This document shows, in pieces, positions 13,826 through 24,065 of a DNA stretch of 36,093 bases (positions are counted from its first letter, which is position 1; each line of letters begins with the position of its first letter). The position numbers and the translations under genes were made by a program. The stretch covers positions 1 through 36,093 of the IMG/VR virus record IMGVR_UViG_3300043420_001884; one strand, 5' to 3'. The notes beneath the pieces were generated by a model, which saw only the letters and a list, made by a program, of their open reading frames with translations, was not told the DNA's origin and did not search any database. This stretch comes from a virus.

Positions 13826-15237
13826 TAATAGTATCCAAATGGGTTTTTCTCTGTCGTATCTAAAACTTTTTCAGACTCAATCTGAAAATCTTCATTTTGA
13901 TTATATTTATCAAAACTATTATACTCATTATAAGATTTAATAGAATACCTTGCTGATGAGGAAGACCCAACAACAGATTCACCTGGCAAAAATGTTCCAA
14001 CAATATTTGATATAGCCAAAATTTTGTCCTTATAATCGAATTGATTTGTCCAATTTTTAACTATTGCAGTTGCACCACTCTTTTGCCCAATAACTTTTTC
14101 GCCAGAAATAAATGTGCCAATTCCAAGTTGTATTGGATCAGAAATAGTTATAATCGGAGCTTCAGTATATCCAAATCCCGCATTAACAATATAAATATTG
14201 CTCACTTTCCCATTAGCATCAATTTCTGCTTTTGCTGTGGCAGTTATTCCTCCACCAACTGGAGCTGATATAGTAACTTCAGGCTCATCATAATAGCTTG
14301 AACCCTGTGAAATAAGTTCAATTTTGTAGATACAACTAGTGCCTATTGAACATGTTGCTGCCGCTCCAGCCCCTCCACCTCCAGTAATACTAATATTTGG
14401 AATGGATTGATAATTAGTACCACCATTTGAAATTAAAATATCAGTTAATGCAAAAAATGTTCCACCAATTCTTCTTGTTTGTGCAACAGCAGATGCTGAA
14501 ATCGCACCAAAGCCAAATTGATTTGTTGGAGCAGGATCTATAATTACTGATGGTCTTGATGTATACCCAAATCCATCATTATTTAAATATATTTTATTGA
14601 TCGTTCCATATTCAGAAACAAATGCTTCAGCATAAGCTGTAGAACCTAAGCTGACCATGATAAGTTCTGATATATGCCCCTTCTCTTCCATCTTTTCCTG
14701 TAAATTTTCAATATCTGTATTGATAATTTCATCTTCATATTCAAACAACTCACACTTCAATTCATAAACATAATTTTCTCCAAGTTGGTAAAATGGATTT
14801 TCAAATATTACTTGTTTTATTTCAAATAATCTTTCACCTAAAGGAAAGTAAATTAAATCACCCTCTCTAGGTCTGGATGAATCTACTTTATCTTCTTGAT
14901 TTGCATCAACAATTCCTTTTACTAATGGTGAAATGTATATCTCATATCTTTCCTTAGAAATTGTTAAAGAAATTTCATTTTTTAATGTTATTCCAAACTT
15001 TGACATTATATCAGCACCACCAGCATATCCTTCATAGTTATTTAAATATGCTTCAATAACAAAGGATCTTTCAAAGTATGAAGATTGAACTTCTTTAATT
15101 ATATTATCTGTCCTTAAACTTATTCTTGGTATATAATATACGTCAATACCATACATTTTAATTTGCTCATTTACTAAGCTTTGAATAAGACCTTGCTCGG
15201 ACTTAGTTCCGTTTAAAAAGAAGGGATTTAATGCCAT
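13825..15237 (-). CDS. 14: Neck protein gp14, enlarged by repeat modules
   Basis: gp14 joins gp13 and the portal to the tail. The N-terminal 190 residues resemble the family: MALNPFFLNGTKSEQGLIQS, MYGIDVYYIPR and GDLIYFPLGERLFEIKQV, then a helix ending near 190. At 470 aa it is far longer than T4 gp14 (256 aa). The extra part (about 195-435) is four repeats of a GxGY...P.I.I type at about 221, 271, 311 and 353, then two repeats of GEKVIGQKSGATAIV type at 379 and 419. The C-terminal 20 residues, ending EKNPFGYY, look like the original end. The gene overlaps genes 13 and 15 by single TAATG junctions. Confidence 0.93.
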   Translation of the reverse strand: MALNPFFLNGTKSEQGLIQSLVNEQIKMYGIDVYYIPRISLRTDNIIKEVQSSYFERSFVIEAYLNNYEGYAGGADIMSKFGITLKNEISLTISKERYEIYISPLVKGIVDANQEDKVDSSRPREGDLIYFPLGERLFEIKQVIFENPFYQLGENYVYELKCELFEYEDEIINTDIENLQEKMEEKGHISELIMVSLGSTAYAEAFVSEYGTINKIYLNNDGFGYTSRPSVIIDPAPTNQFGFGAISASAVAQTRRIGGTFFALTDILISNGGTNYQSIPNISITGGGGAGAAATCSIGTSCIYKIELISQGSSYYDEPEVTISAPVGGGITATAKAEIDANGKVSNIYIVNAGFGYTEAPIITISDPIQLGIGTFISGEKVIGQKSGATAIVKNWTNQFDYKDKILAISNIVGTFLPGESVVGSSSSARYSIKSYNEYNSFDKYNQNEDFQIESEKVLDTTEKNPFGYY

Positions 15238-16076
15238 TATCCAATAAAGTCGTATGGTGGTAGTTCATATTCTGAGGCCATTCTTTGTTTAATATCACTT
15301 AGTTCTTTCTCTGCATCATCATATAACTCTCTTCCATTAAATTCAACACCACCTGGAAGTTTTGTTCCCCTAAATTTCATTAAATTTTGTCCCCATTGTC
15401 TTTTAATTAGGGCAGTAAGATACATCTTTAAAAATGAATCATTATAAACTCTTGTAAAACTGTCTGGATCTAAAATTCTATAACAATCAAGCACTATAAA
15501 TGTGTCTAGACTTTGTGATCCCCAGTCAATATCCAAATATAATCTGTCTTGATTTTTGTTGAACCTAACTTGCTTATCTGTAGTCAAAAGAAAATCAATA
15601 TCTTCTAGATATCTTTTAGTCATTGCATATTGCAATAATTCAACGGAATTAAAATAATATAAATCATTTAAAAATAATTGATATTTGATACTAAACATTC
15701 CTCCAGAAATTGAGCTAGTATCAAATTTAAATACTTTTTCTATACCTATTACAGAATCTGGAACCTGTATATAATTAGATGTCTCATAAAAATTAAAAGT
15801 AGTTGGCTGCCCATCTATAGTAGATGTGCCAGAAGTTGTAACTATTCCTACACCGGAAGTACCTTTTGCCTTTCCCCTATCAATATCATCTTGAGAAATT
15901 TTATATTTAAGATACATTCTTTCCACACCATCAAAATGCCTTTCATAAAAATATTGAAGAGCATCATCAACTAAATCATCAATCTGTTCCTCGGCAACAT
16001 TAATTTCTAATACGGGAGCACCAAGCCTTCTTAGACAATAATCAATTAAACCTTGTCTACTTGATGGTTTTGCCAT
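15237..16076 (-). CDS. 13: Neck protein gp13
   Basis: This 279-aa head-completion protein (T4 gp13 is 309 aa) binds the portal after packaging and holds DNA in the head. Family-like features are the N-terminal helix SRQGLIDYCLRRLGAPVLEI, VDDALQYFYERHFDGVERMY (31-53), and a C-terminal region with LTALIKRQWGQNLMKFRGTKLPGG and NGRELYDDAEKEL. It is followed by gp14 with a TAATG overlap. The Shine-Dalgarno AGGAGT is good. A perfect late octamer sits 47 nt upstream, so genes 13-16 may form a transcription unit of their own. Confidence 0.95.
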   Translation of the reverse strand: MAKPSSRQGLIDYCLRRLGAPVLEINVAEEQIDDLVDDALQYFYERHFDGVERMYLKYKISQDDIDRGKAKGTSGVGIVTTSGTSTIDGQPTTFNFYETSNYIQVPDSVIGIEKVFKFDTSSISGGMFSIKYQLFLNDLYYFNSVELLQYAMTKRYLEDIDFLLTTDKQVRFNKNQDRLYLDIDWGSQSLDTFIVLDCYRILDPDSFTRVYNDSFLKMYLTALIKRQWGQNLMKFRGTKLPGGVEFNGRELYDDAEKELSDIKQRMASEYELPPYDFIG

Positions 16077-16122
16077 TATAGATTACTCCTGCAGTATTGT
16101 TAATTATATGAGGACTTATTTT

Positions 16123-16130
16123 TATTTATA
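16123..16130 (-). promoter_or_regulatory. Late promoter upstream of gene 13 (TATAAATA)
   Basis: This is a perfect late octamer on the minus strand, overlapping the stop codon (16126-16128) of the 58-aa gene and 47 nt upstream of the gene 13 ATG. The 50-nt gap here is one of the longer intergenic stretches in the window, which favours a real promoter. Confidence 0.65.
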
Positions 16131-16302
16131 TGCCATTATCTTGAAAATAAGCTAAAACTTCTTGCTGTTTTAGATACAATTTACAATATACTTTTGAAAA
16201 ATTTTTCAATTCACTAAAAGACATTTCATCGATGAATCTTGAATGTTTTTCATATTCAAACATTTTATCAATGCTAGTTAGTTCTATCTCGTCTGGATTC
16301 AT
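16126..16302 (-). CDS. Conserved small helical protein, 58 aa
   Basis: This short ORF encodes MNPDEIELTSIDKMFEYEKH followed by SRFIDEMSFSELKNFSKVYC and KLYLKQQEVLAYFQDNGI. I recall small proteins starting this way in T4-like cyanophages next to gene 13, with no known function. It is predicted to be all helix and soluble. Its ATG lies inside the end of the preceding 77-aa gene (29-nt overlap), so translation is likely coupled. Without it, about 200 nt before gene 13 would be non-coding. Confidence 0.75.
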   Translation of the reverse strand: MNPDEIELTSIDKMFEYEKHSRFIDEMSFSELKNFSKVYCKLYLKQQEVLAYFQDNGI

Positions 16303-16507
16303 TTAATAACTCCATAAGTAAAGATTTAATTTCAGTTACTTCATTTCTTAAATTTTCAATTTCTTCTTTTTGGCTTAGTTTATACTTTAATTTATTTTTT
16401 CTGGATAAAATATATTGCTCATATGATGCAGAGTCTTTATTAATAATTGCTCCAGTAGTTTCATCCCGATATAGATTTGTGTATCCTTCAACTCTAATAT
16501 GCTCCAT
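16274..16507 (-). CDS. Small coiled-coil protein, 77 aa
   Basis: I start at the ATG at 16507 (MEHIRVEGYTNLYRDETTGA), which begins 1 nt after the stop codon of the 2517-aa gene; the longer frame to 16522 would overlap that gene. The first half (VEGYTNLYRDETTGAIINKD) resembles small uncharacterised proteins of T4-like cyanophages. The second half (about 40-70), YKLSQKEEIENLRNEVTEIK, has heptad-like spacing of Leu, Ile and Val and is a likely coiled coil. The function is unknown. It could be a small chaperone or structural accessory for the large protein it follows. Confidence 0.8.
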   Translation of the reverse strand: MEHIRVEGYTNLYRDETTGAIINKDSASYEQYILSRKNKLKYKLSQKEEIENLRNEVTEIKSLLMELLNESRRDRTN

Positions 16508-16508
16508 A

Positions 16509-19500
16509 TTATGCCAATGCAATAGATCTTACTGTACTGATAATTGGGGGTTCACACTGATTTGTTCCAGACATTACAACTTTAATTGCATAGCCAACAA
16601 ATTCTGGTAGATTTGCTGCAGTGTATTCGTATTCACGGAATTGATTATTTTCACTTGGAGAAACAAATTTATCAGGAAGGCCACTGTTTAATGATGGATT
16701 AATTATATCTAAAAATCCATCTTGGTCATTATCAATAGTTAAATTCTCATATCCTGGGAATAAAGTAAATGATTGATCAACTTCAAAAGAATCTGCCCTA
16801 ATCAATGCATAAAGTACTCTGAAATCTGCAGATGCATGTCTATAAGCACTTATAATAACTTTTAATGATGTTGATGGTTGTTCAAGTTGAACTACATTAG
16901 AAACATATGTTGCATCATGAGAACTGTCATATATTTCATTAGATTTTCTATCTGTTATGTAATTAGATACTGGCTTATTCAATCTTGGAATTGAGAAGTT
17001 AGTTACACTATTATCAATAAAAATTTGTGGTGACAAATTAGGATTTTTTGTTTGCAAAGTTATTCTTGTTGTAAATGATTTAGAATTTGGGAGGCCATTT
17101 AGATATGCCAATTCATTAGCCCTTGAGCAAACCATTCTTGGTGTAGTAAATGTATTTGTTCTATTTAATTGAACTGCAGTATATCCTGTATCCAAGAATG
17201 AAGTCTCGTTTCCACTTACGCTAGTGGAAGTTATAGTTCTTACTGCAGCAGAAACTGAGACACTTTGACCTCCCGGTGCATAAACATCATAAGATGGAAC
17301 AATTTCATTGAACATTAAGTTCTTTGAGGCTGAAACTGTATCTCCACCAATATAATCTTGCTTTGAGAATGATAATTGTGGTGCTCCTGTAGGAACATTA
17401 TCTGATGATCTATTTACACCAGATGTTCTATCAAACTCAATATAATAATTATCCATATCTGGTTGTATGTCTGCAATATTAAAAGTTGTATTTAATCTTC
17501 TTAGTGAAACACCACTAATTTCATACTTATAAATTAATTGCCCAGTTATGTATGATGCAGTTTTTGTAGAATCTATACCTCTTGTTATTCCAGTTAAAGA
17601 ATTGCCGCTAGTGCCACTATAAGAGATTATTTCATTTAGTATTTTAACATAACCGGGATTATTTGCAGAAACTGCAATACCTTCAAAGGTTTGGAAAATA
17701 TTTATATTGCTTACTGGTATTGCGGTAGATCTTGAAGTTATATCAGCTGTTATTTTTTCTGGAGCATAGTCACTTCTAATATTAGCTATAGAAACATTAT
17801 TTGCAGTTGAATACATTCCATGGCTAAGATGATTTACTTTTGCAACGTTTCCCTTGTAAATTGTATTTGGAATTGATGAAGACTGAATTGTTAACGTTGT
17901 TGACTGAACACCACCATTAAAATAGGTTAGATTTGCAGTTGGAGTAAAAGATTCTCCTTGAACATTAGTTAAAAATACAGTATCATAATTCGTTACCGTT
18001 GTTATTGTTATTTCTGCAGCAAAACCACTTCCGCCAGCAGTTGATGTTACAATACCAACAGTATCCCCCACCTTATAACCACTTCCAGCCGAGTTTATTG
18101 CAACGGATGTAATCTCTCCAGATGTAGTAGTTATATTTAATGTTAATCCACTACCAGTACCACTTATATTAAATGTTTCTACAGCAGTTTGATCAGTATA
18201 GTTAAATCCTGGTGTAGTAATAGATGGAGTTCCTGCAACAGGACCACCAAAATCCTCAATAAAACCATAGTTATAGGTTTTAATACTTTCTGAAACTTTT
18301 CTTCCAATTGTTAAATTATTAAATATAGCATCATTAGTCGCAATTGGGGTGAATGTTACCGATATCTTTTTGGGATAAATTTCAATTGGATCAGTCGCCA
18401 ATTTTCCAAATTGATTTCTTACAGTATTTTCATTTATTGTTGGGTTATAAAATACTGCAGTACCTACGTTAGAAAATTGTGCTTTATACAAGTCAAATTT
18501 TAGATCTTGATTTTGATCTGCTGACCATATTGATCCATTTTGAGATTTAAATAAACTTCCAATTGCAAATTGCTTAGAGTATTTTACTCTTTCTGCTTCA
18601 GGAAGACCTAACAAAGCCCTTTCATTTAATGAACTCTCATTCATTTCAGCTATAAACATTTCATACCCAACACTTTCTGGAGCCAAAAGAACTAATGCAT
18701 ATTCATCATCTGGTGGCAAATAAATTGGGTATGGGAATCTAACTAAAACTGCTATAGAAGCATCTTCAGTAACACATTCCCTTAATGGTCGAATAATCAT
18801 TTCATCCGGATTGGATGTATTATATGACATAACTATGCTATTTGGATTTAATGTCACAGATTCCCCAATTTGAGTCAATGTTGGGGTTCCTAACTCCATA
18901 GTTCTAATTTGTATAGTTATTGGAGCATTTCCAGAATCAACACTTGCGAAATATAAACCAACTTTTGTTAAAAATGCACCTTCACTATCAGATACTTTAT
19001 CTAGCTTTGAATCCGCTTGAATACTAGAAGAGCTTTGTGACGTTCTCCCAACTTCAAATGATTGTGCCAGTGGATCAAATCTTTCAAGTGTTTGAACTCT
19101 TCTTGTAGTTGTAGTTGTTATTGTTGTAGTATTAACTCTTGTAATATTATTAGTTTCAAGAATTGTTGTAGATTCTGTAGTTTCATCTTGGAATGTATTT
19201 ACCAATCCAGTAGCTCTGTAATTTACCTCAGCTTTAGAAATATCAGTACTTCCAGGTAAAGCTGATGCATTATTAATACTACTAGTTAAGATATAAGTTT
19301 TTGTTCCTGTTGGAATTTTTACAGATGCGTTAGAATTTGGATCATCAATAAAGAAGCATCCCTTTAGATCTCCATAAGCATCAGTAATTAAAGAGTTACT
19401 TACCAAATAACCTTCTGCACCAGAAGTTTGGCCAACAAATTTTACATATGTTGTTAAATAGCCACTATACTGACCTTCAGCTAAAGAAGATAAGCTTTCA

Positions 19501-22500
19501 ATGTCGATGTTTAAATAATTTAAAGTTGTACTATATTTTGAAGGTAAAATAGTAGATTTGTCATATGGACATCCACCATAAATTGATGATGGATTTGTTA
19601 TTGGGCCAGTTTTATGATTTGGTGCTGCCAATTTAAATCTAATACATTCTTCAGTAGCTGGTCCAATTCCTTGAGAATTTGGTTCCTGAATGATATACCC
19701 AATAACATCTTCCCCTTGCTTAAAGGCACCTGAGGTAAGATTAATTTTTATAATCTTTGATATAAATTTTAAATTAGTGATATTGTCTAAAAATTGATAA
19801 TGTATTGTAAACGGTTTTAAGTTTACCGCATCAAATTCAACGTTTCTTGAGCGAATATATATTTCATCACCAACACTTATCAGTCTTCTTACAGTAGATG
19901 AAACCGTATCTTTAGATGTTGTTATATTAGATCTTTCTGAAGTCAACTCTGTAGATGAAGATGTTCTTACAGTAGTTGTAACAACTCGTCTAGTATCTCC
20001 GTTTACTGCACCTGGCCCAAAACGTGCATCAAATGCTGCAGCACCAAGAAGTCTTACACCAGCATCTATAGTTACAGTAGCATTTGCAGTTCTAATTTGA
20101 TTTATGGTATTTACATTAGTACTTCTTAAAGTAGTAGTCTTTGTAATAAGTTTTGCAGGTAATAGAAGTTCTGTTCTAACCCATCTATCTTCAGGAGGAT
20201 TAAGTGTTAAATTTCCAACATACTCTATCACATGGAAAGGATTTACATTTTCTACTCTAGTTGCAATTGGCTGTGAAATCCATTTTACATCAGTGTAATC
20301 TAGAGTTAATGATGTTGGCAATTGACCTTTTGAAGTTGAAAATCTTATGCCGTTATCATTACTAGTATAAATTTCACCATAACGAGAAACATTATTTTCT
20401 GACAAAGTTTTTACATACTCATATCTCGCTAATTTATATTCTGGAACATTTGATAATGTATTTTCAATTTTAAATGAACTAATTTGATTTTCGCCAACTT
20501 CAACATTTGAAAGTTGCAAATTAATTGATGAACTATCACTAAAATTATCAACAAAAAATCCAGTTTTAAATTGATTTAGCCCATCAGCGTCTCTAATTTG
20601 TAACGCCTCAGTATTAACCTCCAATAATGAAAGAGTTGTTGTTCTTTCAAGATTAGTAATCCGGGTATCAAGTTTGCCAATGTCTTTCATTGTATATCTT
20701 TTATTATTTTCCAAAGATATCAATGCAGATTTTGCATTATCTAGATATGGGGGATATATTAATGTTGCTAACAACATTGAGTCACCAATTTTTTCCGGAG
20801 GCTTGGGATTTACATCGGAGACACCTTTTCTAACTACAAATTCACCATTTCTATTTAAATACAATCTATCAATCCTACCCAAATATCGTTCAATTCCTAA
20901 TATACAAACTTCATCTGGTGCTAAAATAACACTAGGATCATTGGCATGGAAATTTCTTGATGAAAATTCAAATGGTGAATTAGTTAAAGTATCAGTATTT
21001 TCAATAGGCGAAACTCTTGGCCTAAAGTCTAAAATATCATATGCCGGAACTTCATTACGCCCAATTCTAGGAATTAACTCCTGATATTGATCTTTTGAAT
21101 AACTTAAAGCCGTAAATGCATCACCATTATCATTACTTGGAACAGAATAATAATCAAATATGGCAATTACTTTTTTAGTTGGTTCTGGTTCTCCAGATTT
21201 TCTAAGCAATCTTGAATAATCGTAATATTGACTTTTCTGCCCCTTATCCAGTAAAAATCTATTAGTTATATTTTTATATGCTCCAAAGGTAATCGAATCA
21301 ATATTGGCAGTAATTCCAGATTCGGAAAATTTTACAACTTCATCTGAAATAAATTTTTCCCCATTTAAATAGACAAACTCTAGACTATTTGGAAATCCTA
21401 CAGGTTTTCTTATAACCTGACATACTGCACCAGATGTTTGACCAATAATCTTTTCACCTATAATTGCATTAGATGAAACATTAACCAAAGAGCTAAAACT
21501 TAAACGATCTAAAGAAGGTTCTAATTCATCTAAGGATTCATAGACTGCAATTATTTTTGCAACATCTGGATAATTTAAACAAAGAGCTTCATCTTGAATT
21601 CTTACACCATAAATTGAACTATAACTCAAGCCATCAGAAATGCTAGATTCTGAATTTGTTCCAGAAATTTTGTATTTTGATTTTGTAAAATTAACAATTT
21701 TACTCTTATTATATATTTTTACCTTACTATTAATTCCACGCTTAATTAATGTTGCAAAGACAGTATCTACTGATTTTGATTGTGCAATATTACTAAAACT
21801 AATTTGATTTTGCTCAATATCCAAAGAAAATTTATCTGATGTTAATGATTCTACCGTTTTATCATCATAATGAATACTATAATTTTCCTCATCAAATCCC
21901 TGGAATGATGATGTAGTTATTCCTGCTGGCAAATCAAAATAACTAGAATCTAGAGTCAATGAACCCAATGCTGTAGTTGTACTTGGGTTCTTTGTTTGTG
22001 CTTTGAAAGTTAAAGTTGAATTTGATAAGTTTAAAGATGCAGTATTGGTTGATGGTAAAAATGCATATAAAGAGCCATCATTATATGAAATTATATTTGG
22101 CACCCTTAATGATAAATTTAATTGTGTTGTGACTGAAACTCCAATGGTGCCATTAGCAACTCCTGTTACTGAATTTATTGCACCCAAAACCATAGATGTT
22201 CCATCAGCAGACACTGATACTACTTCATTGTAATGAATATCATTATCGCCAATATATGAAATAATACTTCCTACTTTAATATTGGAAAAATATTTTCCGG
22301 GAGAAGTTACTGTGTTTGTTGCAGGGTTTAAAATAAATCTATCTGAAGATGAAAAACCCGGAATATTTGATTTTAATAGAACTGTATCTGCAGAAAAATG
22401 TGTAAAGTCTGTAGTAGAATTTCTAAAAACGGATTTTATATCTTTAATATCATACTCCCTTACATCAGATATTGATCTTGAGATGTCCTGAACACCATTT

Positions 22501-24062
22501 ATGATTAAAGCTTCACCTTTAGTAAAATTGCCAGATGTTTCTCTAATGTAAATTATTGTTGATGCTGCACCAGCAGAAACTGCAAATCCTGTTGCACCAC
22601 TACTTTTTCCTTTAATATGTGCAGATTTTGGTAATTCTGCACTACTTACAGGTTGATTTAGAGTTAATTTTGTATATGTTTGGATATCATATAGATACAA
22701 ATCCCATGATGATGATGGTCCAGAATATCTTTCATCAGTTAGACTGATATTATATAATCTAGCTTCTCCAATTTTTGTACCAGATCCGACAGTATTTGAT
22801 GTTTTTCTTGAATCATATAAATCAATTACATCCCTAAAAGATGGCGATCCTTCAACATTATTAACTCTCAAGTAATTTCCCATTCTAAAAACAGTAGAAA
22901 CATCATTTAATTTTTCAGTTTCTCTTGGTTTTTCAACATCTATAACAGTTGTATTAGTTTTTACGACATCATATCCCCCAACGTATGCAATTCCAGGTGA
23001 AATTTTTATTGATATAATGTCATCTGATGGAGTATTTCCTTGATCAGTTTTTTCTCCCTCAAAGAATGCCCCATTATTACCAATTCTATCATTTAAAGAT
23101 TCTGTAATAGATATTTTAAAAGGATCTACAGAGTAGTTTCCGGACTCATCATATGTTCTTTTTGCAAGATAATCTCTGATTAAACTATATTGAGTAGTTG
23201 TTTGCTCCTTTTTCACTTCTCCATTATCAGTCCTCATTAATTCTATAAAGTTTGGATCACCTTCATCATCAATTGGCCTTTTATCAAGCTTTAATGAGAT
23301 TGAGAATCTATCTGCACCAGGAGCTGCATAATTTGTGAATCCTTTTGCATTATCATATAAGCTATTATCGTCTTTTGCTGTCAATATTTTCTCATTAACA
23401 GTAAACCCAATTTTATATGTTGGTAAATTATTATAGTAATCTAATATTATAGTTTGCTTTAAAACTTCTACAAAAAATCCTCTGATAAAATATACACCTC
23501 TATTAATATTTGCAGATGATCCTATTGCAGTGCCATCATTTTCAATAATTGTTGCAAAAGCTGTTTCTGCTGGAATAGTTGTATTCCCATAAGTTGTATC
23601 AGTTTCTGCATATAATGATTCGCCATTATAAAATTGTGATATTTTATTATCTTTTCCTGAATCAATATATTTTACATATAAAGTAATATAATCAACTTCA
23701 TCACTATCTGAAGGTAATGCAATATAATTAACTACCGCCCCTATACCGGAAGATCTACCAAAAATTTTCTTCCCAATAAAACTTTTAACATAAATCCCAA
23801 CATCAACTCCAAATTGAAGTTGATTGACTTTTACGGCATAAAATCTAGAATCATATGTAATTCCCCCAGGAATTACCATTGAACCATCCTTAAAAATATG
23901 ACTACCAAATTTTTCGATTTGATACTGTAATTGTGATTGTAATGTATTTAATTCTCTCGCTTGTATGGCCCTACTAGGAGAAAATAAAATTTTATAGTAT
24001 TGTTTGGATGAATCAAAATCATCAAAATATGGACTTACATTTAAATTTGTTTTTTGAGCCAT
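16509..24062 (-). CDS. DUF4815-type giant baseplate protein, gp10-like
   Basis: At 2517 aa this is the longest complete gene. The N-terminus (NLNVSPYFDDFDSSKQYYKI, ARELNTLQSQLQYQIEKFG, DGSMVIPGG) and a block near 1010-1190 (LDFRPRVSP, then YLGRIDRLYLNRNGEFVVRK, IYPPY, MKDIGKLDTRITNLERTT) are the DUF4815 pattern of marine T4-like phages. Near 1660, FDPLAQSFEV opens a further beta domain. Thr-rich linkers lie at about 1350-1400 and 1640-1660, and two GxGY repeats near 1950-1995. Its place after gp8 is where T4 has genes 9-12, and such proteins are often annotated gp10; the exact equivalence is inference. It should be a baseplate rim or fibre-attachment protein. It starts 3 nt after gp8. Confidence 0.85.
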   Translation of the reverse strand: MAQKTNLNVSPYFDDFDSSKQYYKILFSPSRAIQARELNTLQSQLQYQIEKFGSHIFKDGSMVIPGGITYDSRFYAVKVNQLQFGVDVGIYVKSFIGKKIFGRSSGIGAVVNYIALPSDSDEVDYITLYVKYIDSGKDNKISQFYNGESLYAETDTTYGNTTIPAETAFATIIENDGTAIGSSANINRGVYFIRGFFVEVLKQTIILDYYNNLPTYKIGFTVNEKILTAKDDNSLYDNAKGFTNYAAPGADRFSISLKLDKRPIDDEGDPNFIELMRTDNGEVKKEQTTTQYSLIRDYLAKRTYDESGNYSVDPFKISITESLNDRIGNNGAFFEGEKTDQGNTPSDDIISIKISPGIAYVGGYDVVKTNTTVIDVEKPRETEKLNDVSTVFRMGNYLRVNNVEGSPSFRDVIDLYDSRKTSNTVGSGTKIGEARLYNISLTDERYSGPSSSWDLYLYDIQTYTKLTLNQPVSSAELPKSAHIKGKSSGATGFAVSAGAASTIIYIRETSGNFTKGEALIINGVQDISRSISDVREYDIKDIKSVFRNSTTDFTHFSADTVLLKSNIPGFSSSDRFILNPATNTVTSPGKYFSNIKVGSIISYIGDNDIHYNEVVSVSADGTSMVLGAINSVTGVANGTIGVSVTTQLNLSLRVPNIISYNDGSLYAFLPSTNTASLNLSNSTLTFKAQTKNPSTTTALGSLTLDSSYFDLPAGITTSSFQGFDEENYSIHYDDKTVESLTSDKFSLDIEQNQISFSNIAQSKSVDTVFATLIKRGINSKVKIYNKSKIVNFTKSKYKISGTNSESSISDGLSYSSIYGVRIQDEALCLNYPDVAKIIAVYESLDELEPSLDRLSFSSLVNVSSNAIIGEKIIGQTSGAVCQVIRKPVGFPNSLEFVYLNGEKFISDEVVKFSESGITANIDSITFGAYKNITNRFLLDKGQKSQYYDYSRLLRKSGEPEPTKKVIAIFDYYSVPSNDNGDAFTALSYSKDQYQELIPRIGRNEVPAYDILDFRPRVSPIENTDTLTNSPFEFSSRNFHANDPSVILAPDEVCILGIERYLGRIDRLYLNRNGEFVVRKGVSDVNPKPPEKIGDSMLLATLIYPPYLDNAKSALISLENNKRYTMKDIGKLDTRITNLERTTTLSLLEVNTEALQIRDADGLNQFKTGFFVDNFSDSSSINLQLSNVEVGENQISSFKIENTLSNVPEYKLARYEYVKTLSENNVSRYGEIYTSNDNGIRFSTSKGQLPTSLTLDYTDVKWISQPIATRVENVNPFHVIEYVGNLTLNPPEDRWVRTELLLPAKLITKTTTLRSTNVNTINQIRTANATVTIDAGVRLLGAAAFDARFGPGAVNGDTRRVVTTTVRTSSSTELTSERSNITTSKDTVSSTVRRLISVGDEIYIRSRNVEFDAVNLKPFTIHYQFLDNITNLKFISKIIKINLTSGAFKQGEDVIGYIIQEPNSQGIGPATEECIRFKLAAPNHKTGPITNPSSIYGGCPYDKSTILPSKYSTTLNYLNIDIESLSSLAEGQYSGYLTTYVKFVGQTSGAEGYLVSNSLITDAYGDLKGCFFIDDPNSNASVKIPTGTKTYILTSSINNASALPGSTDISKAEVNYRATGLVNTFQDETTESTTILETNNITRVNTTTITTTTTRRVQTLERFDPLAQSFEVGRTSQSSSSIQADSKLDKVSDSEGAFLTKVGLYFASVDSGNAPITIQIRTMELGTPTLTQIGESVTLNPNSIVMSYNTSNPDEMIIRPLRECVTEDASIAVLVRFPYPIYLPPDDEYALVLLAPESVGYEMFIAEMNESSLNERALLGLPEAERVKYSKQFAIGSLFKSQNGSIWSADQNQDLKFDLYKAQFSNVGTAVFYNPTINENTVRNQFGKLATDPIEIYPKKISVTFTPIATNDAIFNNLTIGRKVSESIKTYNYGFIEDFGGPVAGTPSITTPGFNYTDQTAVETFNISGTGSGLTLNITTTSGEITSVAINSAGSGYKVGDTVGIVTSTAGGSGFAAEITITTVTNYDTVFLTNVQGESFTPTANLTYFNGGVQSTTLTIQSSSIPNTIYKGNVAKVNHLSHGMYSTANNVSIANIRSDYAPEKITADITSRSTAIPVSNINIFQTFEGIAVSANNPGYVKILNEIISYSGTSGNSLTGITRGIDSTKTASYITGQLIYKYEISGVSLRRLNTTFNIADIQPDMDNYYIEFDRTSGVNRSSDNVPTGAPQLSFSKQDYIGGDTVSASKNLMFNEIVPSYDVYAPGGQSVSVSAAVRTITSTSVSGNETSFLDTGYTAVQLNRTNTFTTPRMVCSRANELAYLNGLPNSKSFTTRITLQTKNPNLSPQIFIDNSVTNFSIPRLNKPVSNYITDRKSNEIYDSSHDATYVSNVVQLEQPSTSLKVIISAYRHASADFRVLYALIRADSFEVDQSFTLFPGYENLTIDNDQDGFLDIINPSLNSGLPDKFVSPSENNQFREYEYTAANLPEFVGYAIKVVMSGTNQCEPPIISTVRSIALA

Positions 24063-24065
24063 TTC

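Noticed and set aside
17699-17706. An exact TATAAATA octamer on the minus strand inside the 2517-aa gene
   Set aside because: No gene start lies within a useful distance downstream. In DNA this AT-rich, a chance match is expected. It shows that the octamer alone is not enough evidence.
20674-21084. A plus-strand open frame of 136 codons inside the 2517-aa gene
   Set aside because: It lies wholly antisense to the DUF4815 block, which is conserved in the family, and has no protein features of its own.
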